Source of the DNA: Flaviflexus massiliensis | Lineage (GTDB): Bacteria > Actinomycetota > Actinomycetes > Actinomycetales > Actinomycetaceae | Assembly: GCF_001375495.1 (NCBI RefSeq) | Contig: NZ_LN831056.1 | Span: 62,001-126,000, forward strand | Reading direction: 5' to 3' | Length of the DNA stretch: 64,000 bases | Shown: positions 39,942 through 49,114 of the stretch, piece by piece | Layout: each line of letters starts with the position of its first letter | Numbering within the stretch: position 1 is the stretch's first letter | Translations under genes and position numbers: made by a program | The notes under the pieces: model-generated | Databases searched by the model: none | What the model saw: only the letters and a program-made list of their open reading frames with translations | Told to the model about the DNA's origin: nothing

Positions 39942-40143
39942 TAGCTTTATCCTCCGCTCTCTCCTCCGTTTTATCTTCCATCAAGCGCCCGCAACCTACG
40001 GACTTTTAATCCGGAAGAGAGAACCAGTTGTTTGGAGCAACTGATCTGTATTGGTGGGCGAGGGTGCCGGGTCGTTTGCTGAGTAGAGGATGCACCGTGA
40101 CACCCAGGACCGCTGAGTGTCAGCACTTTCTTGAATAGAAGAT

Positions 40144-40169
40144 GGCTGGCACCCCACGGGGTGCCAGCC
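40144..40169 (-). terminator. Terminator of the DUF4352 gene
   Basis: Near-perfect 12-base palindrome GGCTGGCACCCC / GGGGTGCCAGCC. It lies 54 bases beyond the minus-strand stop codon at 40223. The 39942-40143 stretch before it holds nothing else that I can see. Confidence 0.7.
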
Positions 40170-40222
40170 TGGTGACCGCTAGTTGTGAAAGGACTGATAA
40201 GGCAACTAGTGGAGGTGGAGGG

Positions 40223-40927
40223 TTAGTTGAGGGTGACGGGGATCGGGTCGTCGAAGAAGCCGCTTGCTCCGAACTGGATCTCGGTGACCGTCGCATCAGC
40301 CGGAATGTCGTACAGGAGGTATCCCTCGACGGTGACTCCTGGGTTGATCTCTTCAGCGCTCAAAGCGTCGTCCATGAAGATCGCGTCACTGGAATCAGTG
40401 TGCTGGCGTGACTGATCATCGATGAGCTTGTGACTACTCGCAAAGAAGTAATGGGCTTCGTTCGAAGTGTTGGTGACGGTCACGAAGACTCGCACGTACT
40501 GTCCAGTTGCTTCCTCCTGGAAGTATCCGCTTTCGACCGTGGCAAGTCCGGCCTCGTAGGAGGTGACGGTGATGTCGAATTCACCATTGTTGATCGTGGA
40601 GCCAACACCGGGTGCTTCTTCAACAGCTTCCTCGGCTGGTTCAGCAGCCTCTTCTGGGGCTTCCTCTGCCGGAGCGGCCTCCTCTTCAGCCGGTTCTGCC
40701 TCAGCTTCGACCACGTCAGGCTGTGCACTCTCTTCAGCCTTGGGAGAGCTGGGCTGGCTGGATGACTGGGAGCTTGAGGAGGTGCGAGTGGTGCGGTTGT
40801 CGTTGCTGTCTTCGCCGCCGAATGCACTGACGGCGATGATGGCGACGATGAAGATGAGGATGGCGGTGAGGAACTTGTGGCGGGCGAACCAGCTCTTTTT
40901 CTGAACGGGGGCATAGTTGCGAGACAT
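40223..40927 (-). CDS. Membrane-anchored DUF4352 protein
   Basis: A 234-residue protein from the ATG at 40927 with AAGGAAA as ribosome site. A basic cytoplasmic start (YAPVQKKSWFARHKF) precedes one membrane helix (LTAILIFIVAIIAVSAF, about residues 20-36). A low-complexity stalk of Ser, Pro, Glu and Ala follows (about 40-110), then an outer domain of about 120 residues beginning GVGSTINNGEFDITVTSYE and containing YVRVFVTVTNTSNEAHYF, the Ig-like DUF4352 pattern. It lies on the outside of the cell and is divergent from a histidine kinase, so it may modulate or be controlled by that system. Confidence 0.8.
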   Translation of the reverse strand: MSRNYAPVQKKSWFARHKFLTAILIFIVAIIAVSAFGGEDSNDNRTTRTSSSSQSSSQPSSPKAEESAQPDVVEAEAEPAEEEAAPAEEAPEEAAEPAEEAVEEAPGVGSTINNGEFDITVTSYEAGLATVESGYFQEEATGQYVRVFVTVTNTSNEAHYFFASSHKLIDDQSRQHTDSSDAIFMDDALSAEEINPGVTVEGYLLYDIPADATVTEIQFGASGFFDDPIPVTLN

Positions 40928-41051
40928 GAGATTTTCCTTTGCTTTGGATCGGTACACCCTCAATCTATTTTTGGGTCCCCTCCTCCCACATCGGCCATTC
41001 GGTCAGACTTCACTGACCGAAAGGATGAGTTCAATACAGGGGGCGCTACTT

Positions 41052-42383
41052 ATGATGATGGGTATGGCCAAGAAGAGTTCACGCGAAAAACAGAACCCCA
41101 GTAAATGGGAGAGCTTTCGCATGGTCGTGTTGACCCCCGTGGCATGGTTGCTCATCGTCTCCCTGTCCACAGCCCCGTGGCTCCAGGCCTCGGCAGATAG
41201 TGCCGATACCTCCTTCCTTTTCGATGTGTATGGCTGGCTAACGTTCCTCGCTGCGCTGGGTGCCTGCTACCTGATTTCCCAAAGACGGGACGATACTCGG
41301 CGGGTGACGTTTGGTCTGGCCTTCCTCCAAGTTCTCTTTCCCATCGGCCCCGTGCAGGGAATTGCGATGCCACAGTTCATGCAATCGCAACGGGCTGGGG
41401 ATGTGTGGCGCATGTCGATCATCTACGTTGCCTCCCTCACCTTCATTACCGCCCGTGAACTCTTGTGGATGCCGGAGGGCTCATTTCTTCGCGAGCTCGG
41501 TTACTCGAATCAGAATGGTGAGGTAACATCCGACTATTCGGCTGCCACCCTGCTCGTCACCCTTAGCCTCATCGTTCCCCTGTGGATGGGATATTCGCGG
41601 CGCACGAAGAGCCAGATTGCGGCGAAGGATGATGAGCTCGGGGCCAAGGAAGAGCAGTTGGAAGAGACATCGGACAGGCTTCGGGAAAAAGAATTGGTCG
41701 CGGAATCTGCCACATCGGAACTGATCCGCAAGGAAGAACGCGAACATATTGCGCGGGAAATCCATGACACCCTTGGTCATCAGCTCGCCCTCATTAGCCT
41801 CAACTCCGGGGCGTTGGAGATGATGGTGGATGCGCCAGAGGCAAAGGAACAGGCGCAACAGATCCGTCACTTCGCCCAAACAGCAACCGATGACCTTCGC
41901 TCCGTTGTGCAGATCATGAGGGACGGAGTTGGTGGCAGCGGAGTCAACCAGCAAAACTACACGCTTGCCGAACTCCATGACGTGATTGAGAACGTCATGG
42001 CAGTGGGCGGAGCCCTCAACTCAAGCGTCATGATCACCGACCCCGACAAAGCACCCTCCGTCCTGACAAAAGCGACCTATCGGATCGTGCAAGAGCTGCT
42101 GACGAACGCGATGAAGCACTCACCGCAAGAACGCATCAACCTCAAGGTCCAGGGTGGTCCCAGCCAGGGCATCACCATCCAGACCGTGAATCCGCTCAAG
42201 TCCAGCGATCTCGATCCTGCTGATGTGGCACGCGTCCGCTCGGGTGATGGGAAGCTGCACAAGAGCAAGCTCACGAGCGCCAGAGAACGTGCCGAGGCCG
42301 TGGGCGGAACACTCGAAGTGAAGAAAGAAAACGGGAAGTTCTTTGTCGACGCCTGGCTCCCGTGGACTATGCCGGCCCGGTAG
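41052..42383 (+). CDS. Sensor histidine kinase (NarL-partner type)
   Basis: A 443-residue membrane kinase. The ATG at 41052 has AGGGGG eight bases upstream. Five or so hydrophobic segments occupy residues 10-180. A coiled coil (DDELGAKEEQLEETSDRLREKE) leads to a HisKA_3 domain with EHIAREIHDTLGHQLAL, where H238 is the phosphorylation site. A degenerate HATPase_c domain follows with VQELLTNAMKHSP as its N box. The response regulator gene follows within 12 bases, forming a two-component system. The sensed signal is not evident. Confidence 0.9.
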   Translation: MMMGMAKKSSREKQNPSKWESFRMVVLTPVAWLLIVSLSTAPWLQASADSADTSFLFDVYGWLTFLAALGACYLISQRRDDTRRVTFGLAFLQVLFPIGPVQGIAMPQFMQSQRAGDVWRMSIIYVASLTFITARELLWMPEGSFLRELGYSNQNGEVTSDYSAATLLVTLSLIVPLWMGYSRRTKSQIAAKDDELGAKEEQLEETSDRLREKELVAESATSELIRKEEREHIAREIHDTLGHQLALISLNSGALEMMVDAPEAKEQAQQIRHFAQTATDDLRSVVQIMRDGVGGSGVNQQNYTLAELHDVIENVMAVGGALNSSVMITDPDKAPSVLTKATYRIVQELLTNAMKHSPQERINLKVQGGPSQGITIQTVNPLKSSDLDPADVARVRSGDGKLHKSKLTSARERAEAVGGTLEVKKENGKFFVDAWLPWTMPAR

Positions 42384-42394
42384 ACTGTCTGCTT

Positions 42395-43072
42395 GTGACA
42401 GATGAGAGACCGATCAAGCTGATGATCGTTGATGATGACCAGTTGACGATCCGTGGGCTCTCCAACATCGTCCAGTACGGTGCGAAAGACATCGAACTGG
42501 TGGGTGCGGCGAATGATGGTGGGGAGGCCATCGCTCAAGCCGTGATCCTCCGCCCCGATGTCATCCTCATGGATGTGGTCATGAAGAAGATGAACGGGAT
42601 CGAAGCCACCCGGAGGATTCGAAGCCAGCCAGGAGCTCCCGAAATCATCGTCCTCACCACCTTCGATGCCGATGGGGAACCACTCAAAGCGATCGAAGCT
42701 GGAGCGGCCGGATTCCTCCTCAAGTCCGAAGACCCCGAGAGGATCCTCGACTCCATCAGGGAGGTTGCCGCAGGCGAGGGAGCTCTCTCGCCCCGCACCG
42801 CCAAACAAATGGTTGCTCACGTGCGTGCCATCGCGGCCGATCCTCAGATCAGGGAGGCCGTGGCTCTCGTTCGCACCCTGACCGAGCGGGAGCGAGAAGT
42901 TGCAGATGCGGTGACCGCGGGCATGTCCAATGCGGAAATTGCTAAGAAGCTCTTTGTTTCAGATGGCACTGTCAAATCCCACCTGACAGCGATCCAACAG
43001 AAGTTTGGTGTCACGGGCCGCGTGCTCATAGCCGTCATCGTCACGCGAGCCCAATACGCCCTCGATGCCTAA
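42395..43072 (+). CDS. NarL/FixJ-type response regulator
   Basis: A 225-residue regulator with receiver domain IKLMIVDDDQLTIRGL, phospho-acceptor D60 in VILMDVVMKKMNG, and conserved VLTTFD...GAAGFLLKSE. A LuxR-type helix-turn-helix follows (TLTEREREVADAVTAGMSNAEIAKKLFVSDGTVKSHL). The GTG at 42395 is chosen because it begins the receiver domain just after the kinase stop; its ribosome site is weak, consistent with coupled translation. Confidence 0.9.
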   Translation: MTDERPIKLMIVDDDQLTIRGLSNIVQYGAKDIELVGAANDGGEAIAQAVILRPDVILMDVVMKKMNGIEATRRIRSQPGAPEIIVLTTFDADGEPLKAIEAGAAGFLLKSEDPERILDSIREVAAGEGALSPRTAKQMVAHVRAIAADPQIREAVALVRTLTEREREVADAVTAGMSNAEIAKKLFVSDGTVKSHLTAIQQKFGVTGRVLIAVIVTRAQYALDA

Positions 43073-43111
43073 CGGATGCTGAGGCTCCGCATCTCATAGC
43101 TGGGTGACGTC

Positions 43112-43358
43112 GGGGTCTCCTTTTCTTCTCGTTACTGTTCCCTTCCCTTCCACTCTGTACTCTTTTCCGTTTGTTGTCTCCTCTCCTTCAGCCGAATTCT
43201 GAATCGTTTTTGCGTTCGTTTTCTGATTCTTTGTTCGTAGCTACGAATGGGTACAAAGTTCTGTTCCGCCGGTGCGGAAATGTGCATTAAATGGCGAGTT
43301 GTTGCGGATAAGTGGGTGGGATATGGTCAGGTTATTCAAGCCTTTTAAGGAGAGAAAA
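43112..43358. promoter_or_regulatory. Pyrimidine-rich leader and palindrome before the molbindin gene
   Basis: From 43112 to about 43235 the plus strand is strikingly rich in C and T. It ends at TTCGTAGCTACGAA (43234-43247), a perfect 14-base palindrome. The molbindin gene starts 112 bases later. The palindrome may be an operator. Confidence 0.35.
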
Positions 43359-43571
43359 ATGAAGCTCAGCGCACGGAATCAGCTCAAGGGAACCGTCGTC
43401 GCCATCGACAAGGGCGCCGTTAACTCCATCGTCAAGATCGAGGTTGCTCCCGAGGTTGTTATCACCTCGTCCATCACCAACGCTTCCGTTGAGGAACTTG
43501 GCCTCGTCGAGGGCGCAGAAGCCTACGCTGTCATCAAGGCTTCCTCCGTCCTCGTTGGCACCGATAACTAA
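43359..43571 (+). CDS. mop: Molybdate-binding molbindin (single Mop/TOBE domain)
   Basis: A 70-residue protein that is a single Mop domain: MKLSARNQLKGTVVAIDKGA, VNSIVKIEVAPEVVITSSIT and a C-terminal AEAYAVIKASSVLVG. Such proteins form hexamers that store molybdate or tungstate in the cytoplasm. The ATG has AGGAG seven bases upstream. It is far from the Mo enzyme at 0.8 kb, but both point to active molybdenum metabolism. A stem-loop terminator follows. Confidence 0.93.
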   Translation: MKLSARNQLKGTVVAIDKGAVNSIVKIEVAPEVVITSSITNASVEELGLVEGAEAYAVIKASSVLVGTDN

Positions 43572-43596
43572 ATTCTCTGACGCAAGTCGGATCTAG

Positions 43597-43634
43597 GTCC
43601 TCCCGCCCCGATCGGTGATCGTGGTGGGAGGTCT
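43597..43634 (+). terminator. Terminator of mop
   Basis: Imperfect 18-base stem (CCTCCCGCCCCGATC against GATCGTGGTGGGAGG, with a mismatch and G-U pairs) with a three-base loop, followed by TTCTTTG. Confidence 0.65.
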
Positions 43635-43715
43635 TCTTTGTCTAGGGCTGTTCGCTGTTGGCGGGTAGGGCAGGAGAAGGGCGACGAACCCAGGTGAACG
43701 TGGGAAGATAACGGC

Positions 43716-44768
43716 ATGAGTCACATTCCTTTCCAGCCTTCGCCCGACCGTTACGATCAGATTCCGTTCCGCAACTGTGGCGATTCGGGACTGCAGCTCC
43801 CAGTCATTGCGCTTGGACTATGGCATAACTTTGGCGATGATCGCCCCTTCCAAACCCAGCGTGACATTGTCCGTCGCGCCTTTGACCTTGGTGTCTTCCA
43901 CTTCGACTTAGCTAATAACTACGGCCCGCCCACGGGCAGTGCGGAAGAAAACTTTGGTCGCATCCTCAAGAAGGACCTCGCACCCTTCCGTCATGAACTC
44001 ATCCTCTCCACGAAGGCGGGATGGAATATGTGGGACGGCCCGCACGGCTTCGGAGGCTCCCGCAAGTATCTCCTGACCAGCCTCGACGAGTCCCTCGAAC
44101 GTCTCGGAACCGATCACGTCGACATCTTCTACCACCACCGCCCCGACCCGGACACCCCGGTCGAGGAATCGATGCTGGCACTCCACCAGGCCGTGGTTTC
44201 CGGCAAGGCCCTCTACGCCGGCATCTCCTCCTACTCGGCAGAAGCCACCAAGGAAGCGGCTGTGATCATGAGGGAACTCGGCACCCCGCTGGTTATTCAC
44301 CAGCCCTCCTACTCGATGCTCAACAGGTGGATCGAAGAAGGCAACCCGTCGCTCCTGGAGACAACTGCCGAGGAAGGCATGGGAGTCATTGGATTCTCTG
44401 CCCTCGCCCAGGGCTTGCTGACCGACAAGTACTTGAACGGCACACCGGAAGATTCGCGGCTCGCGCGCGGCCGCGTGAATGAAGATTTCTTCACCGAAGA
44501 GACCCTCGGCCACGTCCGTGCCCTCAACGAGATTGCCGATGGCAGGGGACAGACGTTGGCGCAGATGGCGATTGCCTGGGTGCTGCGCGACCAGGGTGAG
44601 AAGACCCTGACCACGGCCCTCATCGGTGCCTCCTCCGTCTCCCAGCTGGAAGACAGCGTTGGCTCGGTCAAGAACCTCGACTTCACCGACGAGGAACTTG
44701 CGGCCATCGACGAGCATGCCGTCGAGTCCGGTATCAACCAGTGGTGGGGCGCAACCGAATCCCGCTAG
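43716..44768 (+). CDS. Aldo/keto reductase, YghZ/Gpr type
   Basis: A 350-residue NADPH-dependent aldo/keto reductase of the AKR14 (YghZ) type. In E. coli this enzyme reduces L-glyceraldehyde 3-phosphate and methylglyoxal. It has the tetrad region HFDLANNYGPPTGSAEENFG with the catalytic Asp and Tyr, STKAGWNMW supplying the lysine, and DIFYHHRPDPDTP with the histidine. The C-terminal cofactor segment reads TTALIGASSVSQLEDSV. It is transcribed alone and ends at a classic terminator. Confidence 0.9.
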   Translation: MSHIPFQPSPDRYDQIPFRNCGDSGLQLPVIALGLWHNFGDDRPFQTQRDIVRRAFDLGVFHFDLANNYGPPTGSAEENFGRILKKDLAPFRHELILSTKAGWNMWDGPHGFGGSRKYLLTSLDESLERLGTDHVDIFYHHRPDPDTPVEESMLALHQAVVSGKALYAGISSYSAEATKEAAVIMRELGTPLVIHQPSYSMLNRWIEEGNPSLLETTAEEGMGVIGFSALAQGLLTDKYLNGTPEDSRLARGRVNEDFFTEETLGHVRALNEIADGRGQTLAQMAIAWVLRDQGEKTLTTALIGASSVSQLEDSVGSVKNLDFTDEELAAIDEHAVESGINQWWGATESR

Positions 44769-44806
44769 CCAACCAGGCTCAGCATTGCTGATCTGAAACA
44801 AACGTG

Positions 44807-44838
44807 TCCCGCCGGTCAACCGACCGGCGGGATTCTTT
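44807..44838 (+). terminator. Terminator of the aldo/keto reductase gene
   Basis: Perfect 11-base arms TCCCGCCGGTC / GACCGGCGGGA with a four-base loop, followed by TTCTTT. Confidence 0.85.
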
Positions 44839-45032
44839 ACTCCTTCGAGGACCGGGGTTCTTCATTCAAGGACCAAGGCCACTTCCCGGGAGGTGAGGGC
44901 GGGTGGAATACATTCCGGAGGTGTTAATTATTCGCTGTCCTTTCGAGGAATTTTGGCGCGTGAATCGGCGGTGCGTGACAGGATATTCAAGAGAATGATG
45001 AAGTGCATATTTGCGGAACAGAATGAGTTGTC

Positions 45033-46256
45033 ATGAGTGATCTTGTTTCGGGACCGAGGGGCCGCCATCTCCTCTACCGGCTCGCTGAACTGTCCGATGA
45101 GAGCGGGGAACTTGCTCGGGCAATGATGAGCCTGGAGATGCGACTAGCACCGAGCGATGACAGTACGATCATGCCGTCCTTCCAGCCCTTAGGATTCTTT
45201 AGTCGCCTCTTCTACCGTATCGATGATGAGGATGGGACATTCAGTTTGCGGTTCCCTCGCCTGGGCTTGCCGTCACTATGGTCTCCCGTCGTCTGGCTAA
45301 GAAGCAGGCGGCCGGTGAGGAGCATGTCCTCCTGGTCAGCTCGAGCTGTCCGAGGACCCGGCTTCGATAGCGAGAAGAATCTGGTGACACCGGCAGGCAT
45401 TGCTGCTCGCATAGACACTCTTCCAGGCAGCTCGGATCTAGAACTATTGAGCCAAGCACTGGAGATCTCCGTTTCATCGGCCATGTACTGGCAGGAACCG
45501 GAGATGGTTGATCGGATCCTCGACAATCCTGTCATCATCGCAAGCCTCGCCGCATTCGAAACCCGCTCCGGCCTCACCCCCACCATGATTGAGAAACTCT
45601 CGGCAGGAGAGGAGCTAAGCATTGAGTGGATCATGGATCTGCCGATCGTCGAAGGCGAGCAGGGTGATGCTGAGGCTGATGTAGTCCTCGATCGGTGGGC
45701 GTTGAACACGATGGCGAACGTGAAGGCTGCCGAGCGGGAACGTCCCACAGATCCCACTGCGAACTGGTCCGGTAATTGGTTCTCCATCCCTCCCTACGGG
45801 CTTGTGTCGAGCAATAGACAAGCACCGGACGGGGTGCCGGCAGGCTTGCGTTACGTAGAGGATGGGTCGATCTGGGAACGTGCCGTGATACGCAAGATCA
45901 CGGCCGAGGCGCACATGTTCGTCATTGATTCAGTGACTGACTGGGTGCGATTGTGCGATGCTCACCCGCTGGATGTGACAGCAGAGGTCAGGCACGACTG
46001 GTATCGGACCACGGGTAGGGACAGCACCTGGATCATTCCCAACTGGCGGGATGTTGCTCGGGACTGGGGAGCGGTTCGAATGACTATCAACGGTTATCTC
46101 ACCTCCGCCACGAAGGCCATTCGGGTGAGGGATGGGGAGTCAATGATTGCGGGCTGGAATCCTGGGCAAACCTACTGGCTCACCGATGTGGAGCAAGGTT
46201 TGCCAGAGACCTGGATCCAGGTTGACTACGACCAGTGGGAGAAAGCGGAAGAGTAG
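45033..46256 (+). CDS. Unrecognised 407-residue protein
   Basis: I do not recognise a family. The protein has no signal peptide or membrane helix. It is hydrophilic and rich in Trp and Arg, with a central acidic region (IVEGEQGDAEADVVLDRWALN). The C-terminal half has several tryptophans in W-x-D/P contexts (HDWYRTTGRDSTWIIPNWRDV, AGWNPGQTYWLTDVEQG). The frame is long and unbroken with normal codon use, so it is very likely real. The ATG at 45033 has no obvious ribosome site. It stands between terminators. Confidence 0.7.
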   Translation: MSDLVSGPRGRHLLYRLAELSDESGELARAMMSLEMRLAPSDDSTIMPSFQPLGFFSRLFYRIDDEDGTFSLRFPRLGLPSLWSPVVWLRSRRPVRSMSSWSARAVRGPGFDSEKNLVTPAGIAARIDTLPGSSDLELLSQALEISVSSAMYWQEPEMVDRILDNPVIIASLAAFETRSGLTPTMIEKLSAGEELSIEWIMDLPIVEGEQGDAEADVVLDRWALNTMANVKAAERERPTDPTANWSGNWFSIPPYGLVSSNRQAPDGVPAGLRYVEDGSIWERAVIRKITAEAHMFVIDSVTDWVRLCDAHPLDVTAEVRHDWYRTTGRDSTWIIPNWRDVARDWGAVRMTINGYLTSATKAIRVRDGESMIAGWNPGQTYWLTDVEQGLPETWIQVDYDQWEKAEE

Positions 46257-46317
46257 AAGTCTCGGACTGCTTTACTCCACCCGTTATTGTGTGTGGTTAG
46301 CGAGATGTGGATGTTCC

Positions 46318-47538
46318 CTAGAGGATCCGGTGCAAGGCTTCCATAGCCTCGCCCGGTGCTCCATCAGTGAGCGTGATGCTGGTGGCCCCAAGCCAGCCGC
46401 CTAAGCGTTTCAATTCTCCAGCGAGTGCCCGATCCGTGTCGGGACGCTCGTAGCCGGGCTCGTACCAGGCTCCCTTGACGAGCAGTGTTTGGGACTTCCG
46501 GTCGAGGGCAAGGTCCGTACGTGCGGGGATTGTGCCGTTGTGGAGGAGGGGAAGCGAGTAGTAGCCGCGGGTACGTTGGGCTTCCGGGGTGTAGATGCCG
46601 ATCCGGTAGTGCAAACCAAATAGGCCATGAGCTCTATTCCGTTCAAAAATCAGCGGATCAAACGGTGACAGGAACGTCGTTCCCGTGACGGAGCGGGGAA
46701 TGATTGTGGAGGTGGGGAGGAGGTGATCGGGACGGTCAGGGACCTGAACCCACTGCGCGGTTCCATCGGCCACCAGGTCGTCGAGTGCCGGCTTGACGTC
46801 CCTCTGATTGAGGCGGAAGAAATCGGCAATCGTAGCCGGCGTTCCGATACCAACCTTGTCGAGCGAGATCTTCGTCAGTTCCCGGATTGCTGTGTCGCGA
46901 TCCGCGGGCGGAATGTTCGCAACCGAGGGTGGGAGTGTTTGCTCGGTGAGGCCGTAGATCCGGTGGAAGTGGTGGGTGCGGCCAGCAGCCGCCACCCTGT
47001 CCTCATCGAACAAGCTCTCAAGGATGACTTTGACTGAATTTCTTGACCAGGCGTGGTCCGAGGTGGTGGTGAGAAGAGCCTGCTCCTCATCCGTCAGTTC
47101 TTCATCCGCCAACCACTCCATCACCTGCTGGGAAGTGGCGGGCGACTGGGAAATGCGGTGAAAGATTCGTCTCTTCAATGTGGCTGATGCTGGATGTTCA
47201 TCGAGTGCGTGTCCCGAGTTCCATCTGCGACTAAAGCCGGCCAGCAGGCGGTGGGTGGCGGGCGGGACGTAGCAGGCCTCGTGCCCCCACTGCTCGAGAA
47301 TGAGTCGCGGCTGCTTGTTGAATGCATCCTCCAGCAGAGTTGTGTCATAGGGGCCGAGGCGAGAGTAGAGCGGCAGGTAGTGGGCTCTGGCCAAGACGTT
47401 GACAGTATCGATCTGGAGCACCCCCATGCCCTCCACGAGCCTGCCGATGTCGCGGCGAGTGCGGGCAGGGCGTGGCTTGTCGAGGAGCTGGGCGCGGATG
47501 GCTATCCGGCGGGCCTGGTCGATGGAGATAGTTCGCAC
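46318..47538 (-). CDS. YcaQ-family winged-helix DNA glycosylase
   Basis: A 406-residue member of the YcaQ/AlkX (HTH_42) family, which includes glycosylases that unhook interstrand crosslinks from DNA. Family features are ISIDQARRIAIRAQLL at the start, LQIDTVNVLARAHYLPLYSRLG, LEQWGHEACYVP, and the late TFLSPFDPLIFERNRAHGLFGLHYRIGIY. The GTG at 47538 has AAGGGA six bases upstream, better than the GTG 21 bases earlier. It is a single gene with no repair neighbour. Confidence 0.85.
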   Translation of the reverse strand: MRTISIDQARRIAIRAQLLDKPRPARTRRDIGRLVEGMGVLQIDTVNVLARAHYLPLYSRLGPYDTTLLEDAFNKQPRLILEQWGHEACYVPPATHRLLAGFSRRWNSGHALDEHPASATLKRRIFHRISQSPATSQQVMEWLADEELTDEEQALLTTTSDHAWSRNSVKVILESLFDEDRVAAAGRTHHFHRIYGLTEQTLPPSVANIPPADRDTAIRELTKISLDKVGIGTPATIADFFRLNQRDVKPALDDLVADGTAQWVQVPDRPDHLLPTSTIIPRSVTGTTFLSPFDPLIFERNRAHGLFGLHYRIGIYTPEAQRTRGYYSLPLLHNGTIPARTDLALDRKSQTLLVKGAWYEPGYERPDTDRALAGELKRLGGWLGATSITLTDGAPGEAMEALHRIL

Positions 47539-47691
47539 GGATTGTCCCTTCGGTGCCACGGCGGATTACAGCAGTTGGCCATTGCTGAACTTCACGTGCC
47601 CAGGTTCGACATGGGTCGGAACCGGCGGCCCTGTACTTGCCGAATCAGACTACCCGTCTCTTGGGCACATGACAGAGGATAGGGGGACGTG

Positions 47692-48576
47692 TCAGTCGAC
47701 GTTCTCCCCGCCTTCACCCTCCCCGCGCTCCCTCAAAGCGCTACTGCCGGGTGAATTTGTGTTGTCTTGGTCTGGGACGTGGATGGCTGGCCCGGAAGAT
47801 TGAAGCTCGGCCGAGGGGCCGGACGGCCGGGAACCGCGGTTCTTCTTGGCCTTTTTCTGCGTACCGGTGTCCTTCTTCTTGAGTGGGCTGGTGAAGTTGT
47901 AGGAGAGACGCGAGGTTCCCTTGCGGTGCAGATGGAAGAGCGTGGTGCGGTTGAGTCGCGTGTATTCCTTCTCCTGATAGTCAAAGACGGGCAGGCTCCA
48001 CTTGAAGTAGATCGCAATGACTCTGAGGAGGAACACGGTGAGAAGGGAGGTGATGATCGTGATGCCCTCGCTGACTCCGAGTTCCAGCATTCCGAGGTAC
48101 ACGAACACGCCTGCCGGTACGACGGAGGCGTAGAGCTCCTTGTGGAAGACGAGCGGGATACGGTTGCAGAGAATATCGCGTAGCACACCCCCCATGATCC
48201 CGGTGATAAGGGCGGAGACGAGCGCAACTATGAGGCCGTGCCCCATGTCCTGCGCCACCCTGATGCCGAAAACCGTGAACACGGCTAGGCCCACCGAGTC
48301 CAAGACAAGAAACAGCACCCTGAAGTACTTCATGAGTGACGAGGTGAAGACGGTGATGAGGGCCGCGACGCTCACAATGATGAGGTAGTGCGGATTCTCC
48401 ACCCAGGTCAGCGGATAGTGGCCCAGAAGCATGTCGCGAACGGAGCCACCTCCGAGGGCGGTCACGTTCGCAACCATGATGACCCCGAACAGGTCCATTT
48501 TCTGCCTGCCAGCTGCCAGTGCGCCCGTCATCGCCTCGGCGGTGATACCGATGATGAACAGGACAGTTAAGAGCAT
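47692..48576 (-). CDS. TRIC-type cation channel family protein (UPF0126)
   Basis: A 294-residue membrane protein with two repeats of three helices: LLTVLFIIGITAEAMTGALAAGRQKMDLFGV...ALGGGSVRDMLLGHYPLTWV and VLDSVGLAVFTVFGI...GIMGGVLRDILCNRIPLVF. The GGG-x-x-R-D motif occurs in each repeat, as in prokaryotic trimeric intracellular cation channels. A cytoplasmic tail of about 100 residues, basic and Ser/Gly/Pro-rich, is longer than in most relatives. Confidence 0.9.
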   Translation of the reverse strand: MLLTVLFIIGITAEAMTGALAAGRQKMDLFGVIMVANVTALGGGSVRDMLLGHYPLTWVENPHYLIIVSVAALITVFTSSLMKYFRVLFLVLDSVGLAVFTVFGIRVAQDMGHGLIVALVSALITGIMGGVLRDILCNRIPLVFHKELYASVVPAGVFVYLGMLELGVSEGITIITSLLTVFLLRVIAIYFKWSLPVFDYQEKEYTRLNRTTLFHLHRKGTSRLSYNFTSPLKKKDTGTQKKAKKNRGSRPSGPSAELQSSGPAIHVPDQDNTNSPGSSALRERGEGEGGENVD

Positions 48577-49114
48577 GCTGACTCCTTGAGTCGGAGGGGA
48601 TTGAGCCGTATCAAGTTTATGCGCCTCCCAGGTCCTGTTCTAGGGAGAAAGGACACGGCCCAGGCGGCTACTCAGTGCTTCTTACATTCACCAAGCCGTG
48701 TCAATGTCCAGTTTCTGAGATCTGTCGGTGGGGATAGCGAAAGTTGATAGTTTGACTACATCGCAATTCTGCGAGTTGTCGAACTTGAGGACAATCTATG
48801 TTGTCATTCCTCCATACGCGCACCGCGCCCACCGCTGGGACAGCCACGGTTGCCTGTATGTGTTGTTCGATGCGTTGTCGAATGATCTAGTAGCGCCCCG
48901 CGCTCACCCCGTGAGCACCATCTGTTGATGCGTTGCTGGTCAAAAATGATCGGCCCACACCCATGCCTGCCGTGAGGGACACGACTGTGTTCGATGGCGG
49001 TAGCCGGATCTGACCCGTAGCGACTCAGAAGATGCCCTTCACCAACCCCACAGGGGTGCGTCAGCCATCCCTCTTTCACGTATCTCAACCCTTTTATCAA
49101 ATTTGGAGACATCC
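48577..49114. other. Intergenic region before yeeE, no gene seen
   Basis: A 538-base gap between divergent genes. I found no riboswitch, tRNA or convincing coding frame. A short hairpin (CCCCACAGGGG, about 49046) lies about 60 bases before yeeE. Confidence 0.4.

Noticed and set aside
48804-49112. Minus-strand 102-codon frame before yeeE
   Set aside because: The composition is Arg/Gly/His-rich and frame-shadow-like, with no ribosome site or family resemblance.
48577-49114. Riboswitch or sulfur-responsive leader before yeeE
   Set aside because: I looked for conserved riboswitch cores and long pairings and saw only a four-base-pair hairpin.
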